Assembly (NCBI GenBank): GCA_944372345.1 | Contig: CALVYT010000034.1 | Span: forward strand, 1-55,454 | Direction of reading: 5' to 3' | Length of the DNA stretch: 55,454 nucleotides | DNA from: an uncultured Clostridia bacterium | GTDB taxonomy: Bacteria; Bacillota; Clostridia; Christensenellales; Pumilibacteraceae | In this document: one piece after another, positions 42,555-51,166 of the stretch | Layout: each line of letters begins with the position of its first letter | Numbering within the stretch: position 1 is the stretch's first letter | Program-made: the position numbers and the translations under genes | Notes under the pieces: generated by a model | The model's database searches: none | Seen by the model: the letters and a program-made list of their open reading frames with translations, nothing else | Told to the model about the DNA's origin: nothing

Positions 42555-44392
42555 TTCTTCACCGCCGTGACGCAGCGATCCCTGCCGCCGAGATCCTTTA
42601 TCACCTTTATGTCGGTGAAACCGTTTTCGAGCAGTTTAACGACGTCCGCCGCCTGATCGAAACCGATTTCGAGCACGAGCACGCCGCCGTCGTTGAGTCC
42701 GGCGGGAGCCTGCTCCGCGATAAGCCTGTAATATTTAAGTCCGTCCTCGCCGCCGTCGAGGGATATGCGCGGCTGGCAGGTCACTTCCTTCTGCAATCCG
42801 TCTATCTCGCCCGAACGGATATACGGCGGATTGGAAACTATGACGTCAAACGTGCCGTTCACTTCCGAAAGCACGTCTGAACGCACTGTCTTTACCGTGT
42901 CCGGCAAATTGCCGCGAGCCACTTCAAGCGCGGCTTCGTCGACGTCGGACGCGGTTATGTCCGCGTCGGTCACAGAAGAAAGATACGCCGCGATACAACC
43001 GCTGCCCGTCATAAGGTCGAGCACGCGGGCGTTTTTCTTCGCCTTTATCGCTTTTTCCGCTTCGAGCGCGACGGTTTCCGTTTCCATACGCGGCAGATGC
43101 ACCGCTTCGTTTACTTTGAGTTTTATGCCGAGAAAGTCGCTCTCTCCCGCAACGTAATCGAGCGGCATGCCCGACGCTCGCTCTTCCGCGTATTTTTTGA
43201 GCCGGAGCGTCTGTTCTTTGTCCAGCTTCGCTATATGCGCAAGTTCCGTGCGCTTCACGCCGAGCACGGCGCACAGCATCCAGTCGGGCTCGCTTTCGTC
43301 CTCTATCCCCGCCGCGGCGTAAGTCTTTTGCAGATACGCGCGGGCGTCTTTCATCGTCATTTCATAAAAATCCACCGTCGGAACGGAAGGATCCGCTTCC
43401 ATTTCCAGCACTTTTTCAAATGCGACAATTGCGGCTTCCGCCATACAGTCGTCCGGTTTTTTCGTGGTCAGCGCCTGCAACGCGAACCCGGGGGCTTTGA
43501 ATATCATAAAGAACGCGTTGTCCGGCATTTTCGCGACGAAACGCAGCAGTTCGTAGGAAAGCCCCGCGATAACGGGCACGCAACACAGCCCCGCGCCCAT
43601 AAGCGCGAGGTTATAAAGGAACGTTCCCGCTTTGCCGACGGCGTCGCTCATATTATCCGCCGTCATCCCTGCAAGAGAAAGCAGCCACGTCACGAGAGCC
43701 ATTACGAGCACGCTCAGAAATACGGTATAGAACAAGAACGTAGTCCCGCAGCGGGCGTGACGGGTGGAGCATTTCTGCACGTTCTCCACAGTCAGTTCCA
43801 TATTGTGCTCGTAACAGTTTATCGTGCGGTGCTCGGCGCCGTGATACATATAAGTACGGCGTATGTCTTTGAGCCTGCTCGTCAGGAACAGATACAGAAC
43901 GAGTATCAGCACTTTGATCACGCCCTTGAACAGACTGATGACGAGGATGTAGATATTCCCGTCCAGCTTTTCCGAAAGCCCGAGCCACAGATCCATCACC
44001 AGCCAGTTGAGCAGACCGGGAACGACGATGAACAGCGCGACGGCAAGCACGAGCGCGAAAAGCACGGCGAGGAACATCCCGCCCTTACCGAGTTTGGCGT
44101 CGTCCTCCTCGCCCGCGTATATGTCAGCCGATTTGCCTATATATCTGATCCCGCCGACCAGCGACGAAAAAAACGACACGACGCCGCGCACTATCGGTAC
44201 TTTGCGCCACAGCCGCTTTTTGGCGGGAGCGCGCTCGGTGTAGACGACGAGTTCGCCCTTTTCATCGCGGCAGCAGACAGCGGTACACGTCGCACCGCGC
44301 ATCATAACGCCTTCGAGCAGCGCCTGCCCGCCTATCGAGCAGGGCGTATACTTCCCGGGCGATCTCCATTCCGATGTCTTTTTCTTCGCCAT
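42551..44392 (-). CDS. prmC: fusion of DUF1385 membrane protein and PrmC methyltransferase
   Basis: 613 residues. Residues about 15-330 are a DUF1385 protein: SIGGQALLEGVMMRG, then membrane helices and the conserved HGAEHRTINCYEH (184-196) and CSTRHARCGTTFLF. Residues about 340-613 are PrmC, which N5-methylates the GGQ Gln of release factors: an N-terminal helical domain with RASGMPLDYVAGESDF and LPRMETE, SAM motif LDLMTGSGCIAAYLS and the catalytic NPPY (521-524). In many Clostridia these are two adjacent genes between rpmE and prfA; here they form one uninterrupted frame. Weak ribosome site. The methyltransferase would be tethered to the membrane. Confidence 0.93.
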   Translation of the reverse strand: MAKKKTSEWRSPGKYTPCSIGGQALLEGVMMRGATCTAVCCRDEKGELVVYTERAPAKKRLWRKVPIVRGVVSFFSSLVGGIRYIGKSADIYAGEEDDAKLGKGGMFLAVLFALVLAVALFIVVPGLLNWLVMDLWLGLSEKLDGNIYILVISLFKGVIKVLILVLYLFLTSRLKDIRRTYMYHGAEHRTINCYEHNMELTVENVQKCSTRHARCGTTFLFYTVFLSVLVMALVTWLLSLAGMTADNMSDAVGKAGTFLYNLALMGAGLCCVPVIAGLSYELLRFVAKMPDNAFFMIFKAPGFALQALTTKKPDDCMAEAAIVAFEKVLEMEADPSVPTVDFYEMTMKDARAYLQKTYAAAGIEDESEPDWMLCAVLGVKRTELAHIAKLDKEQTLRLKKYAEERASGMPLDYVAGESDFLGIKLKVNEAVHLPRMETETVALEAEKAIKAKKNARVLDLMTGSGCIAAYLSSVTDADITASDVDEAALEVARGNLPDTVKTVRSDVLSEVNGTFDVIVSNPPYIRSGEIDGLQKEVTCQPRISLDGGEDGLKYYRLIAEQAPAGLNDGGVLVLEIGFDQAADVVKLLENGFTDIKVIKDLGGRDRCVTAVKK

Positions 44393-44410
44393 TCGTTCTT
44401 CGGATAAATG

Positions 44411-44466
44411 AAAAAACCATACTCACGGAAGCGAGCGTCTGCGGGACATTCCTCGGTATGGTTTTC
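44411..44466 (-). terminator. hairpin after rpmE, possible terminator or attenuator
   Basis: Arms AAAACCATAC (44465-44456 on the minus strand) and GTATGGTTTTTT (ending 44411) enclose a 33-base loop with partial internal pairing. It lies between rpmE and the DUF1385-PrmC gene and may reduce read-through from the highly expressed L31 gene. Confidence 0.6.
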
Positions 44467-44474
44467 GGTTCGTT

Positions 44475-44690
44475 TTATTTCTTTGCCGCGCCGGCATATC
44501 TCTTGTTGAACTTGTCGATCCTGCCGCCCGTTTCCACTCTCTTCTGCTTACCGGTATAGAAGGGATGGCACTTGGAGCACACGTCCACTTTGAGGACGTC
44601 GCCCTTTTTCGTCGTGCCGGTCACGAATTCCGCTCCGCACGCGCACACGCACTTTACTTCGTGGTAATCGGGATGTATCTTCTCTTTCAT
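44475..44690 (-). CDS. rpmE: 50S ribosomal protein L31 (zinc-type)
   Basis: 71 residues. [22 protein letters not shown] and [31 protein letters not shown] are standard L31. Four cysteines in CACG and CSKC (CxC and CxxC spacing) indicate the zinc-binding form. First gene of the prmC-prfA-queH-coaE operon, behind the near-consensus promoter 44727-44755 and an AGGAG ribosome site. Confidence 0.97.
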   Translation of the reverse strand: MKEKIHPDYHEVKCVCACGAEFVTGTTKKGDVLKVDVCSKCHPFYTGKQKRVETGGRIDKFNKRYAGAAKK

Positions 44691-44726
44691 AATAGTCTAC
44701 TTACTCCTGTTTGATGTAACTTTATT

Positions 44727-44755
44727 ATTATATATGCGCGCCGTGCTCTTGTCAA
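44727..44755 (-). promoter_or_regulatory. consensus sigma-A promoter for the rpmE operon
   Basis: Minus strand: TTGACA (44755-44750), 17-bp spacer, TATAAT (44732-44727); a perfect match at both boxes. Confidence 0.85.
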
Positions 44756-44839
44756 GCGTTTTGACGCGGATTTTTTATTTTCTATGCAGGCTTGCCCGAT
44801 ATTTGTTACGATGACGAACGCCGCTTATCGGATCTTTAT

Positions 44840-46999
44840 TCAGAACGCCGCATTGTAATTCATTGTCAGCCTGTTCGACGGAACATCGTAATACCAGTTC
44901 GCGGCTTTCGTCACTTCCTCGTTCCAAAAAATTCGTCCGCCGGCATAATTGACCGTCAGTCTGCCGGTAGCGTGCTGCGCGGTATTCCAGCCCTCGAAAA
45001 TGCGTTTGCCTATTGATCTCACTCCCGAACCGATATTGACGGTCTCCAACATATAGCAACCGTTTCCGTCCAAACCGAAAGCGTTGTCGCCTATCGACTC
45101 CACTCCTTCGCCTATCGTGACCGTTTTAAGTTCCATTATCCCCGCAAAAGCCGCTTCGGCTATCCCGGTGACCGCGTCCCCGATCGTGACCTCTTCGATA
45201 CCGTCATACCCGCCCAAAGGCGCCGATACCGCATTGCCGTCGGGATCGAGCCCGACGGTCCCCGACCCGACGATCGTCAAAGTTTGCAGATTCACCGCGT
45301 GCCCCAGCCACGCACCGATATTGTATATGAATTTCGCGGGAACGGAGGCGGAGATAAATTCGCCTGCCGCAAAGGCGTTTTCGCCCAACGACCCCAGACT
45401 GTCGGGAATAGTCAATGTTTTTAGTTTTGAATGTTCAAACGCCTCGGCGCCTATCGATCTTAAAGTTTCGGGGATCGTCAAACCTTCAAGATAAGTATAC
45501 CTGAAAGCCGCGTCTCCTACGGACGATATAGTTTCGGGTATCGTAAGCGAGGTTTCCAACGGGCAATATGCAAAACAGCCTTCGGATACGGCGGTAACGC
45601 CTTCGGGAAGATAAAAGCGAATATCTCCGTCGGAGATGAACCCTTTTAAGGATCGGCAGCCGTAAAACGCTTCGGCGCCTATTTCGGTAACGCCCGACGG
45701 CATATTGACTTCGGTCAGTTTTTCGCTGCCTTTGAAAACTCTATCCCCGATCCGTTGCAGCGTTTCGGGCAGATCCGCTGACGCCAAAGCGGTACAATTT
45801 TCGCACAGACCGTTTTTCAAATAACTTACCCCGGAGGGGATCGATATTTCCGTGATCGCCGTTCCTTTGAACGCTTCGATACCTATATCGGTCAATGACG
45901 AAGGAAGAGCTGCTTCCGAAAGTTCGGAACAACCGCTGAAAGCGGAATTTCCTATCGAGAGCAAGCCCTCCGGCAATTCTATTTCGGCGATCCGTGAGCC
46001 CGCGAAAAAGCTCGGTCCTACGGATCTTAAAGTTTTCGGCAGAGCGACCGAAGTCAACGATCCGAGATTGCCGATCGTGTTGCCGCCGAGCTCGTAAATC
46101 GTCGCGGCGGACATATCTATAGCGGTCAATCCTGCGGAAAAACAGAATACGTTCATCAGAACGTCGTAAGCGTTCCCGCCCGGCGTCGTTTGCGGCAGCG
46201 TTATTTCCTTTGCCGTACCGGTGTACGCCGCGAGAGCGCCTTCCTCCGCGTCGTCGTAAAAGATATAATCGCCGTCCGAAACGAGCTTGCTTCCGCCGCC
46301 TGCGGACGAATAAATATTTTTGGCGTATTTCGCAACGCAGCCGTTCGAGGAACTGCCGAACGTCAAAGAAATATCGCTGTCGTTACATATTTCGATCAGA
46401 TTATAAGAATCGTAGAAAGCGCGCATTCCTATACTCGTCAGCGAGGAAGGCAAGCGCACCCAAACCAACGAATAGCAAAACTCAAAAGCGTCCGCGTCGA
46501 TCGTTTCGACGGAATCGGGAATATACAAACTTACTATTTTATATGCCGTCGTACTGCCTGCGCCGCTTATCCGTCTGACGGGCAGCCCGTTGTATACGGC
46601 AGGGATCTCGGCTGCGCCCCCGGCGCCGCCGTAACCCGTGACCTCATACCCTTTGCCGTCGGCGGTCAGGGTGAACTCGAACCCGCCGTCGTCCGGCAAA
46701 GGTTCGTCATCCTCTCCGCCGGGCTCTTCCCCGCCCGGTTCTTCACCGCCCGGTTCCTCTCCGCCTGGTTCTTCACCGCCCGGTTCTTCACCGCTCGGTT
46801 CTTCACCGCCCGGTTCTTCTATGTCCGATCCCTCTTCGCCCGGTGCGGTCTGGCCGCCGGGTCCGGTAATACCGGGCTCATCGCCCGGCTGTTTCACATA
46901 GCCCCCGCAGCCCGCTCCGCCGCAAACGGCGAACACGCACAGGCAAAGCGATAAGATCAATATCATTATGATCGGGAACAACCTTTCAAAGATATTCAT
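44840..46999 (-). CDS. BspA-type leucine-rich-repeat surface protein
   Basis: 719 residues. An N-terminal hydrophobic export segment (about 8-26) ends in several Cys (CLCVFAVCGGAGCGG), so lipidation is possible though the lipobox is poor. Residues about 55-95 are a Pro/Glu/Gly spacer made of an EEPGG tandem repeat. From about 105 onward there are about 20 LRR_5 units of the TpLRR/BspA type (IPDSVETIDADAFEFC, ALPSSLTDIGIEAFKG, IPETLRSIGAEAFEHS), ending near 700. Such proteins mediate adhesion to host or other microbes. GC is visibly lower than in the flanking genes, suggesting horizontal acquisition. AAAGGAG ribosome site. Confidence 0.9.
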   Translation of the reverse strand: MNIFERLFPIIMILILSLCLCVFAVCGGAGCGGYVKQPGDEPGITGPGGQTAPGEEGSDIEEPGGEEPSGEEPGGEEPGGEEPGGEEPGGEEPGGEDDEPLPDDGGFEFTLTADGKGYEVTGYGGAGGAAEIPAVYNGLPVRRISGAGSTTAYKIVSLYIPDSVETIDADAFEFCYSLVWVRLPSSLTSIGMRAFYDSYNLIEICNDSDISLTFGSSSNGCVAKYAKNIYSSAGGGSKLVSDGDYIFYDDAEEGALAAYTGTAKEITLPQTTPGGNAYDVLMNVFCFSAGLTAIDMSAATIYELGGNTIGNLGSLTSVALPKTLRSVGPSFFAGSRIAEIELPEGLLSIGNSAFSGCSELSEAALPSSLTDIGIEAFKGTAITEISIPSGVSYLKNGLCENCTALASADLPETLQRIGDRVFKGSEKLTEVNMPSGVTEIGAEAFYGCRSLKGFISDGDIRFYLPEGVTAVSEGCFAYCPLETSLTIPETISSVGDAAFRYTYLEGLTIPETLRSIGAEAFEHSKLKTLTIPDSLGSLGENAFAAGEFISASVPAKFIYNIGAWLGHAVNLQTLTIVGSGTVGLDPDGNAVSAPLGGYDGIEEVTIGDAVTGIAEAAFAGIMELKTVTIGEGVESIGDNAFGLDGNGCYMLETVNIGSGVRSIGKRIFEGWNTAQHATGRLTVNYAGGRIFWNEEVTKAANWYYDVPSNRLTMNYNAAF
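46717..46821 (-). repeat. in-frame 15-bp tandem repeat coding EPGGE units
   Basis: About seven copies of a 15-bp unit (GAACCGGGCGGTGAA type) with single-base variants, coding for the spacer between export signal and LRR domain. Copy number may vary by slippage. Confidence 0.8.
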
Positions 47000-47105
47000 T
47001 ATCCGTCTCCTTTCAATGCGATATCTGTCGCAATAAGTCGCTTTCGGGAACTGCTTGCAAAAATATCACGGCTGTTTTGCCCCGATCGATCCGAACGTCG
47101 GATCT

Positions 47106-48464
47106 TTATTTTTTGAACACCATGCTGCGGATGTCCTCCACAGCCGTCCTGATACGCGACGCCGTCGGCATCAGGCGTTCGATCTTGTCGCGCGCATGCA
47201 TGACCGTCGTGTGATCCCTGCCGCCGCAGACGTTGCCCACCGTTTCCAGCGGCATATTCGTCATATCCGCCATCAGATACATACATATCTGCCGGGGCTC
47301 GACGATCTCCTTGTTCTTCTTTTTGCCGAGCAGAGCCGCGCTCGTGAGCCCGAAATACTTGCACACGCATTCGATGATCGCGTCCGGGCTGATCTTCTCT
47401 TCCGTCACGTTGCGGTAATCTTTGAGCGCGTCGCGCACGAGGTCGACGGACGGCGTTTTTCCCGTCAGTCCCGAAAGGAACACGACCTTGTTCAGCAGGC
47501 TCTCCATTTCGCGGATATTGCTGTCTATCTTCTCCGCCATAAACGTGAGCACGTCGAGCGGTATGTTGCATTGCAGCTTCTGCGCCTTTTTCGTCAGTAT
47601 TACGATACGCGTTTCGATGTCAGGCGGCTGTATGTCCGTTATCAGTCCCCACTCGAAGCGGCTGCGCAGTCTGTCCGAGATGTCGGGTATCTCGCCCGGA
47701 GTGCGGTCGGATGTGAACACGAGCTGTTTGCCCGCGTCGTGCATATCGTTGAACGTGTGGAACAGTTCTTCCTGCGTGCGCCCTTTGCCGGAGAAAAGCT
47801 GAACGTCGTCTATCATCAGCACGTCCGCTTTGCGGTATTTGTCGCGGAACGCGCTGTTGGATTCGCGGCCGTTGCCTATCGCCGAAAGGAAATCGTTGAG
47901 AAATTTTTCGCTCGTGACGTATATCACTTTAAGTTCGGGATGGGAAACGAGCAGCGAATTGCCTATCGCGTGCATTATGTGCGTCTTGCCCAGTCCCGAC
48001 GCGCCGTAGATGAAAAGCGGATTGAACTTCTGCCCGGGAGCTTCGGAAACGGCGTGCGCCGCCGCCACCGTCAGTTCGTTGCTCTTGCCCACGACGAATT
48101 CTTCAAAATTGTATTTGGGATTGATGGGCGTGCCTATACCGTAAAGCGCTTCCCTGCGCTTCTCATCCTCTGCGGACTCGTCCTCCGCGACCGCGGCGGA
48201 GTAGTCCTCCTTTTCGCCGTCCTCGATGACCATGATGTCGGACAGATACGGAGCGATCTTCTGCGCCACGAGTTTGATGGTTATTTTCTGCCCTGAATTG
48301 ACCTTGTGTTTGTGCTCGGCGTTGGTCGCAATGAGCACGAGGCGGTTCTTGTCGTCTATGCAATAGGGCGTCAGCGTCTTTATCCATACGTCGAAGCTGA
48401 CCGCGCTGAATTCCGTTTCGAGGTCGGAAAGCATATCCCGCCATATTTCGTGTGCGCTTTTCAT
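47106..48464 (-). CDS. dnaA: chromosomal replication initiator DnaA
   Basis: 452 residues. Domain I (1-80) is standard, domain II is a short acidic linker (81-112), and domain III is an AAA+ ATPase with Walker A GASGLGKTH (154-162), Walker B VLMIDDVQ and sensor RTPGEIPDISDRLRSRFEWG. The domain IV DNA-binding helix-turn-helix ends in GGRDHTTVMHARDKI. It starts 10 bp after a TetR-type gene and probably shares its promoter at 49089-49118. No dnaN, recF, rpmH or DnaA-box cluster is visible around it, so this is not the usual origin neighbourhood. Confidence 0.97.
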   Translation of the reverse strand: MKSAHEIWRDMLSDLETEFSAVSFDVWIKTLTPYCIDDKNRLVLIATNAEHKHKVNSGQKITIKLVAQKIAPYLSDIMVIEDGEKEDYSAAVAEDESAEDEKRREALYGIGTPINPKYNFEEFVVGKSNELTVAAAHAVSEAPGQKFNPLFIYGASGLGKTHIMHAIGNSLLVSHPELKVIYVTSEKFLNDFLSAIGNGRESNSAFRDKYRKADVLMIDDVQLFSGKGRTQEELFHTFNDMHDAGKQLVFTSDRTPGEIPDISDRLRSRFEWGLITDIQPPDIETRIVILTKKAQKLQCNIPLDVLTFMAEKIDSNIREMESLLNKVVFLSGLTGKTPSVDLVRDALKDYRNVTEEKISPDAIIECVCKYFGLTSAALLGKKKNKEIVEPRQICMYLMADMTNMPLETVGNVCGGRDHTTVMHARDKIERLMPTASRIRTAVEDIRSMVFKK

Positions 48465-48474
48465 ATTATCCTCT

Positions 48475-49059
48475 TTATCCTCTCGTTTTGAAGTCGCTGA
48501 AAAAGAACAGCGTTATCTTCTGTATCAGTCCCGTGAATTCCTGCTCGTCCCACTCCATATCGAGCAGTTCGAGTATTCCCGCGAGATAGCCGTTTGCGAC
48601 GACCTTCGCCATCACGCGCTCGGCGTCGGTTATGCGTATGTCGCCGAAGTTACGCTTGATGATGATATTGCATATCAGCGTGTTGACCGTCGCGCGGAAG
48701 TCCTCGTATTCCGTCCCCGCGCACTTGTAGAGCAGTATGCACAGTTCGTCGCGGTTGCGCCAGAACACGCGGTACAGCTCCTTTGCGATGAACGACGAAA
48801 ACTGTTCGAGCGGCATATCGAGCACCGTCGTAGTACCCGCAAGATCGGCGATGAATTTGGGTATGAAATCGTATACCGACCCGACGATCCTGTCGAGCAG
48901 CTGCCTTTTGCCGGAGAAATATCTGTAAAAATTGCCTATGGGAACGCCCGCGCCGCCCGCTATCCGCGCGACGCTGCTGTCGCGATAACCCTTTTCGAGA
49001 AATTCGCGCTTTCCCGATTCGAATATACGCTCCTCTACGGACTTCTTCTTTACCTGCAT
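48475..49059 (-). CDS. TetR/AcrR-family transcriptional regulator
   Basis: 194 residues. The N-terminal HTH (RIFESGKREFLEKGYRDSSVARIAGGAGVPIGNFYRYFSGKRQLL) is typical TetR. The C-terminal ligand domain is helical with no recognised subfamily; IGNFYRYFSGK is the recognition helix end. Ribosome site AAGGA 6 bases before the ATG. It lies directly upstream of dnaA in what looks like a two-gene operon, an unusual pairing that could place DnaA supply under ligand control (inference). Confidence 0.9.
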   Translation of the reverse strand: MQVKKKSVEERIFESGKREFLEKGYRDSSVARIAGGAGVPIGNFYRYFSGKRQLLDRIVGSVYDFIPKFIADLAGTTTVLDMPLEQFSSFIAKELYRVFWRNRDELCILLYKCAGTEYEDFRATVNTLICNIIIKRNFGDIRITDAERVMAKVVANGYLAGILELLDMEWDEQEFTGLIQKITLFFFSDFKTRG

Positions 49060-49088
49060 ATCCGTCCTTCCCTGTCGTGTATAGCGTT

Positions 49089-49118
49089 ATTTTAACATAT
49101 CCGGCGGGCGTTTGTCAA
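49089..49118 (-). promoter_or_regulatory. sigma-A-type promoter for TetR-dnaA
   Basis: Minus strand: TTGACA (49118-49113), 18-bp spacer, TAAAAT (49094-49089). No further promoter is seen in the 10-bp gap before dnaA. Confidence 0.75.
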
Positions 49119-49126
49119 TATGCTTT

Positions 49127-49936
49127 TTATGCCTTTCGCTTGACCGCCGCGTATATCTCGCTCTTGCTCACGCCGCGGTCGCGCGCGACGGCTTTTATAG
49201 CCGATTTTTCATCCATTCCGAGCGAAAGATAATGCGAGTAGTGTTCGTCCACGCCGAGCGCGGACAGCCTTTCCGACGCTTCGGGCGCGCCCTCCACGAC
49301 GAGGACCATTTCGCCCTTTACGGTGACGTCGTCCGGCAGCTCGCCGAGAGTGAACGTCACGCACTCCTCGTGGAGCTTGCTGATCTCGCGCACGAGAGCC
49401 GCGCGCCTGCCGCCGAGTTCCGCCGCGAGATACTTTTCCGTTTCGGCAAGGTCGTGCGGGGCGACGTAGAACACGAGCGTCGCCGTCAGGTCGCGGAACC
49501 TGTCCAGCGTGCGCTTCCTGTCAGCGTTCTTCTCGGGCAGAAAGCCCACGAAACAGAACGCGGAGGAGTCCATTCCCGACAGCACGAGCGCGCTGACCGC
49601 GGCGCACCCGCTGCCCACTACGGTATATTCCAGCCCCTCTTCGCGCAGTCTGCGCACTATCACGCCGCCGGGGTCGCTGACGAGCGGAGTGCCCGCGTCG
49701 GATACGAGCGCATAGTTCTCCCCCGCTTTCAGTCCGCGGATTATGCTCTCCGCAGTCCGCGCCTCTCCGAACTTTTCATAGACGCGCAGCGGCGTTTTTA
49801 TCCCGTAGCGCGAAAAAAGCACCGCGGTGCGGCGGGTGTCCTCACAATATACCGCGTCCGCGTTTTTCAGCGTTTCCACCGCCCTGTAAGTAATGTCGCC
49901 GAGATTGCCTATCGGCGTTACCACTATGCTGAACAT
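49127..49936 (-). CDS. rsmI: 16S rRNA (cytidine-1402 2'-O) methyltransferase
   Basis: 269 residues. Tetrapyrrole-methylase fold: VVTPIGNLGDITYRAVETL start, CEDTRRTAVLFSRYGI, YALVSDAGTPLVSDPGGVIVRRL and VVGSGCAAVSALVLSG, with ERxSKLHEEC-type sequence (REISKLHEECVTFTLGE) near the SAM site. The C-terminal tail (SLGMDEKSAIKAVARDRGVSKSEIYAAV) is the usual small helical domain. It methylates the ribosomal P-site C1402. It begins 10 bp after the TrmN6-like gene and ends the guaB operon; no terminator is evident after it. Confidence 0.96.
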   Translation of the reverse strand: MFSIVVTPIGNLGDITYRAVETLKNADAVYCEDTRRTAVLFSRYGIKTPLRVYEKFGEARTAESIIRGLKAGENYALVSDAGTPLVSDPGGVIVRRLREEGLEYTVVGSGCAAVSALVLSGMDSSAFCFVGFLPEKNADRKRTLDRFRDLTATLVFYVAPHDLAETEKYLAAELGGRRAALVREISKLHEECVTFTLGELPDDVTVKGEMVLVVEGAPEASERLSALGVDEHYSHYLSLGMDEKSAIKAVARDRGVSKSEIYAAVKRKA

Positions 49937-49946
49937 CGTGCGCTCC

Positions 49947-50633
49947 TCATTCGGGATAATCGTCCGCAGTCGTGCCGTATACCGTGCGCTCGGGCAGTAC
50001 CGTCAGCCCGCTTCTGCCGCCCTTGACGCAGCGGAGCAGGAACAGCGACGGCGGCTTGCCTTCCGCGGGGCGCAGCAGCTGCAGCGTCTTGGGCATAAGC
50101 GTATGCGCGCGGCACAGCGACATTATCTCGTCCAGCCGCTCGCACAGGTGGACGAGATAGAACTTCCCGCCCGTGCGGAGCAACGCGGACGCCGCCTCTA
50201 TCGTTTCTTCCGCAGTCAGCTGCGTTTCGTGGCGCGCAGTGCGGACGTATTCGTTCGCGCTCTGCTCTCCGCTGCCCGCCTTACGGTACGGCGGATTGCA
50301 GGTCACTATATCGAACGCGCATTTCCCCAGCCGCGCGGGCGCGTCCTGCACCCGCATTTCGTATATCTCCACGGGCAGACGGTTGTGCTCGGCGTTGCGC
50401 CTCGCAAGCTCCGCTACCCGCGGCTGCAATTCCACTCCGACCGTCGGTATGCCCTTTTTTCCCGCAAGCAGCACCGGCACTATCCCCGTGCCGCAGCACA
50501 GGTCGACGGCGCGGTCGCGGCTGCCGCCAGTCACGAAATTGGCAAGTTCCACTCCGTCCGTTCCGAACGGGAAAAACTCGTCGCTCTGGATAAATTCCAG
50601 TCCGTGCGTACCGAGATCGCATATCTTTTCCAT
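49947..50633 (-). CDS. TrmN6-like tRNA (adenine-N6) methyltransferase
   Basis: 228 residues from the ATG at 50633, which overlaps the hpt stop as TAATG. SAM motif AVDLCCGTGIVPVLLA (about 42-57), VGVELQPRVAELARRN, and the N6-adenine catalytic NPPY (113-116) place it with the YfiC/TrmN6 group, which modifies A37 of tRNA1(Val). KFYLVHLCERLDEI and PAEGKPPSLFLLRCVKGG are typical of the Bacillota members usually found next to rsmI, as here. Exact RNA target unproven. Confidence 0.9.
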   Translation of the reverse strand: MEKICDLGTHGLEFIQSDEFFPFGTDGVELANFVTGGSRDRAVDLCCGTGIVPVLLAGKKGIPTVGVELQPRVAELARRNAEHNRLPVEIYEMRVQDAPARLGKCAFDIVTCNPPYRKAGSGEQSANEYVRTARHETQLTAEETIEAASALLRTGGKFYLVHLCERLDEIMSLCRAHTLMPKTLQLLRPAEGKPPSLFLLRCVKGGRSGLTVLPERTVYGTTADDYPE

Positions 50634-51166
50634 TATATCACGAATATCCCGTCGAGATTGCGGTATTTCTGCATATTGTCCAGCCCGTAACCCACGATGT
50701 ACGGATCTCCTTTTATCGTAAACGCCGCATAGTCCGGCGCGACGTCCGCGACGCGGCAATCGGGCTTGTCGAGCAGCGCGGCTATGCGCACCCGCTCCGC
50801 GCCGAGGCTCTCGCAGTACGCTTTGAGCACCGCTATCGTCCTGCCCGTATCCACTATATCCTCGACGAGCAGCACGTCCGCGCCCTTTATCTCTTCGGGC
50901 GAAAACGAAACGTATTCCAGCTTCACTTCTCCCGCAGACGTCATTCTGTTTCCGTCCGCCTTATACGACTTTGCCGCCACGAACGCAAAACGCACGTCCG
51001 CGCCGTTTATGCTCCTCACGAGATCGGCGAAGAACACGACCGCGCCCTTTATCACGCAGACGGCGACGAGCGGAGCGCCGATCCCGTCGGCGGTAATCTC
51101 GCGCCCCACTTCGCGCACGCGTTCGTCTATTTCCTCGCGCGCGTAGATCCTGCGCGGTTCACTCAT
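50633..51166 (-). CDS. hpt: hypoxanthine phosphoribosyltransferase
   Basis: 177 residues. Salvages hypoxanthine and guanine with PRPP. The PRPP loop VLLVEDIVDTGRT (catalytic Asp) and the early CVIKGAVVFFADLVR are diagnostic; DPYIVGYGLDNMQKYRNL is the purine-binding C-terminus. It overlaps tilS by 8 bp, the tilS-hpt order conserved across Bacillota, but ftsH does not follow. Confidence 0.96.
   Translation of the reverse strand: MSEPRRIYAREEIDERVREVGREITADGIGAPLVAVCVIKGAVVFFADLVRSINGADVRFAFVAAKSYKADGNRMTSAGEVKLEYVSFSPEEIKGADVLLVEDIVDTGRTIAVLKAYCESLGAERVRIAALLDKPDCRVADVAPDYAAFTIKGDPYIVGYGLDNMQKYRNLDGIFVI

Noticed and set aside
46717..46821. Possible CRISPR-like array
   Set aside because: Units are contiguous 15-bp in-frame repeats with no spacers; they encode an EPGGE linker.
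46999..49120. oriC near dnaA
   Set aside because: No cluster of TTATCCACA-type boxes or AT-rich unwinding element seen in the gaps around dnaA.
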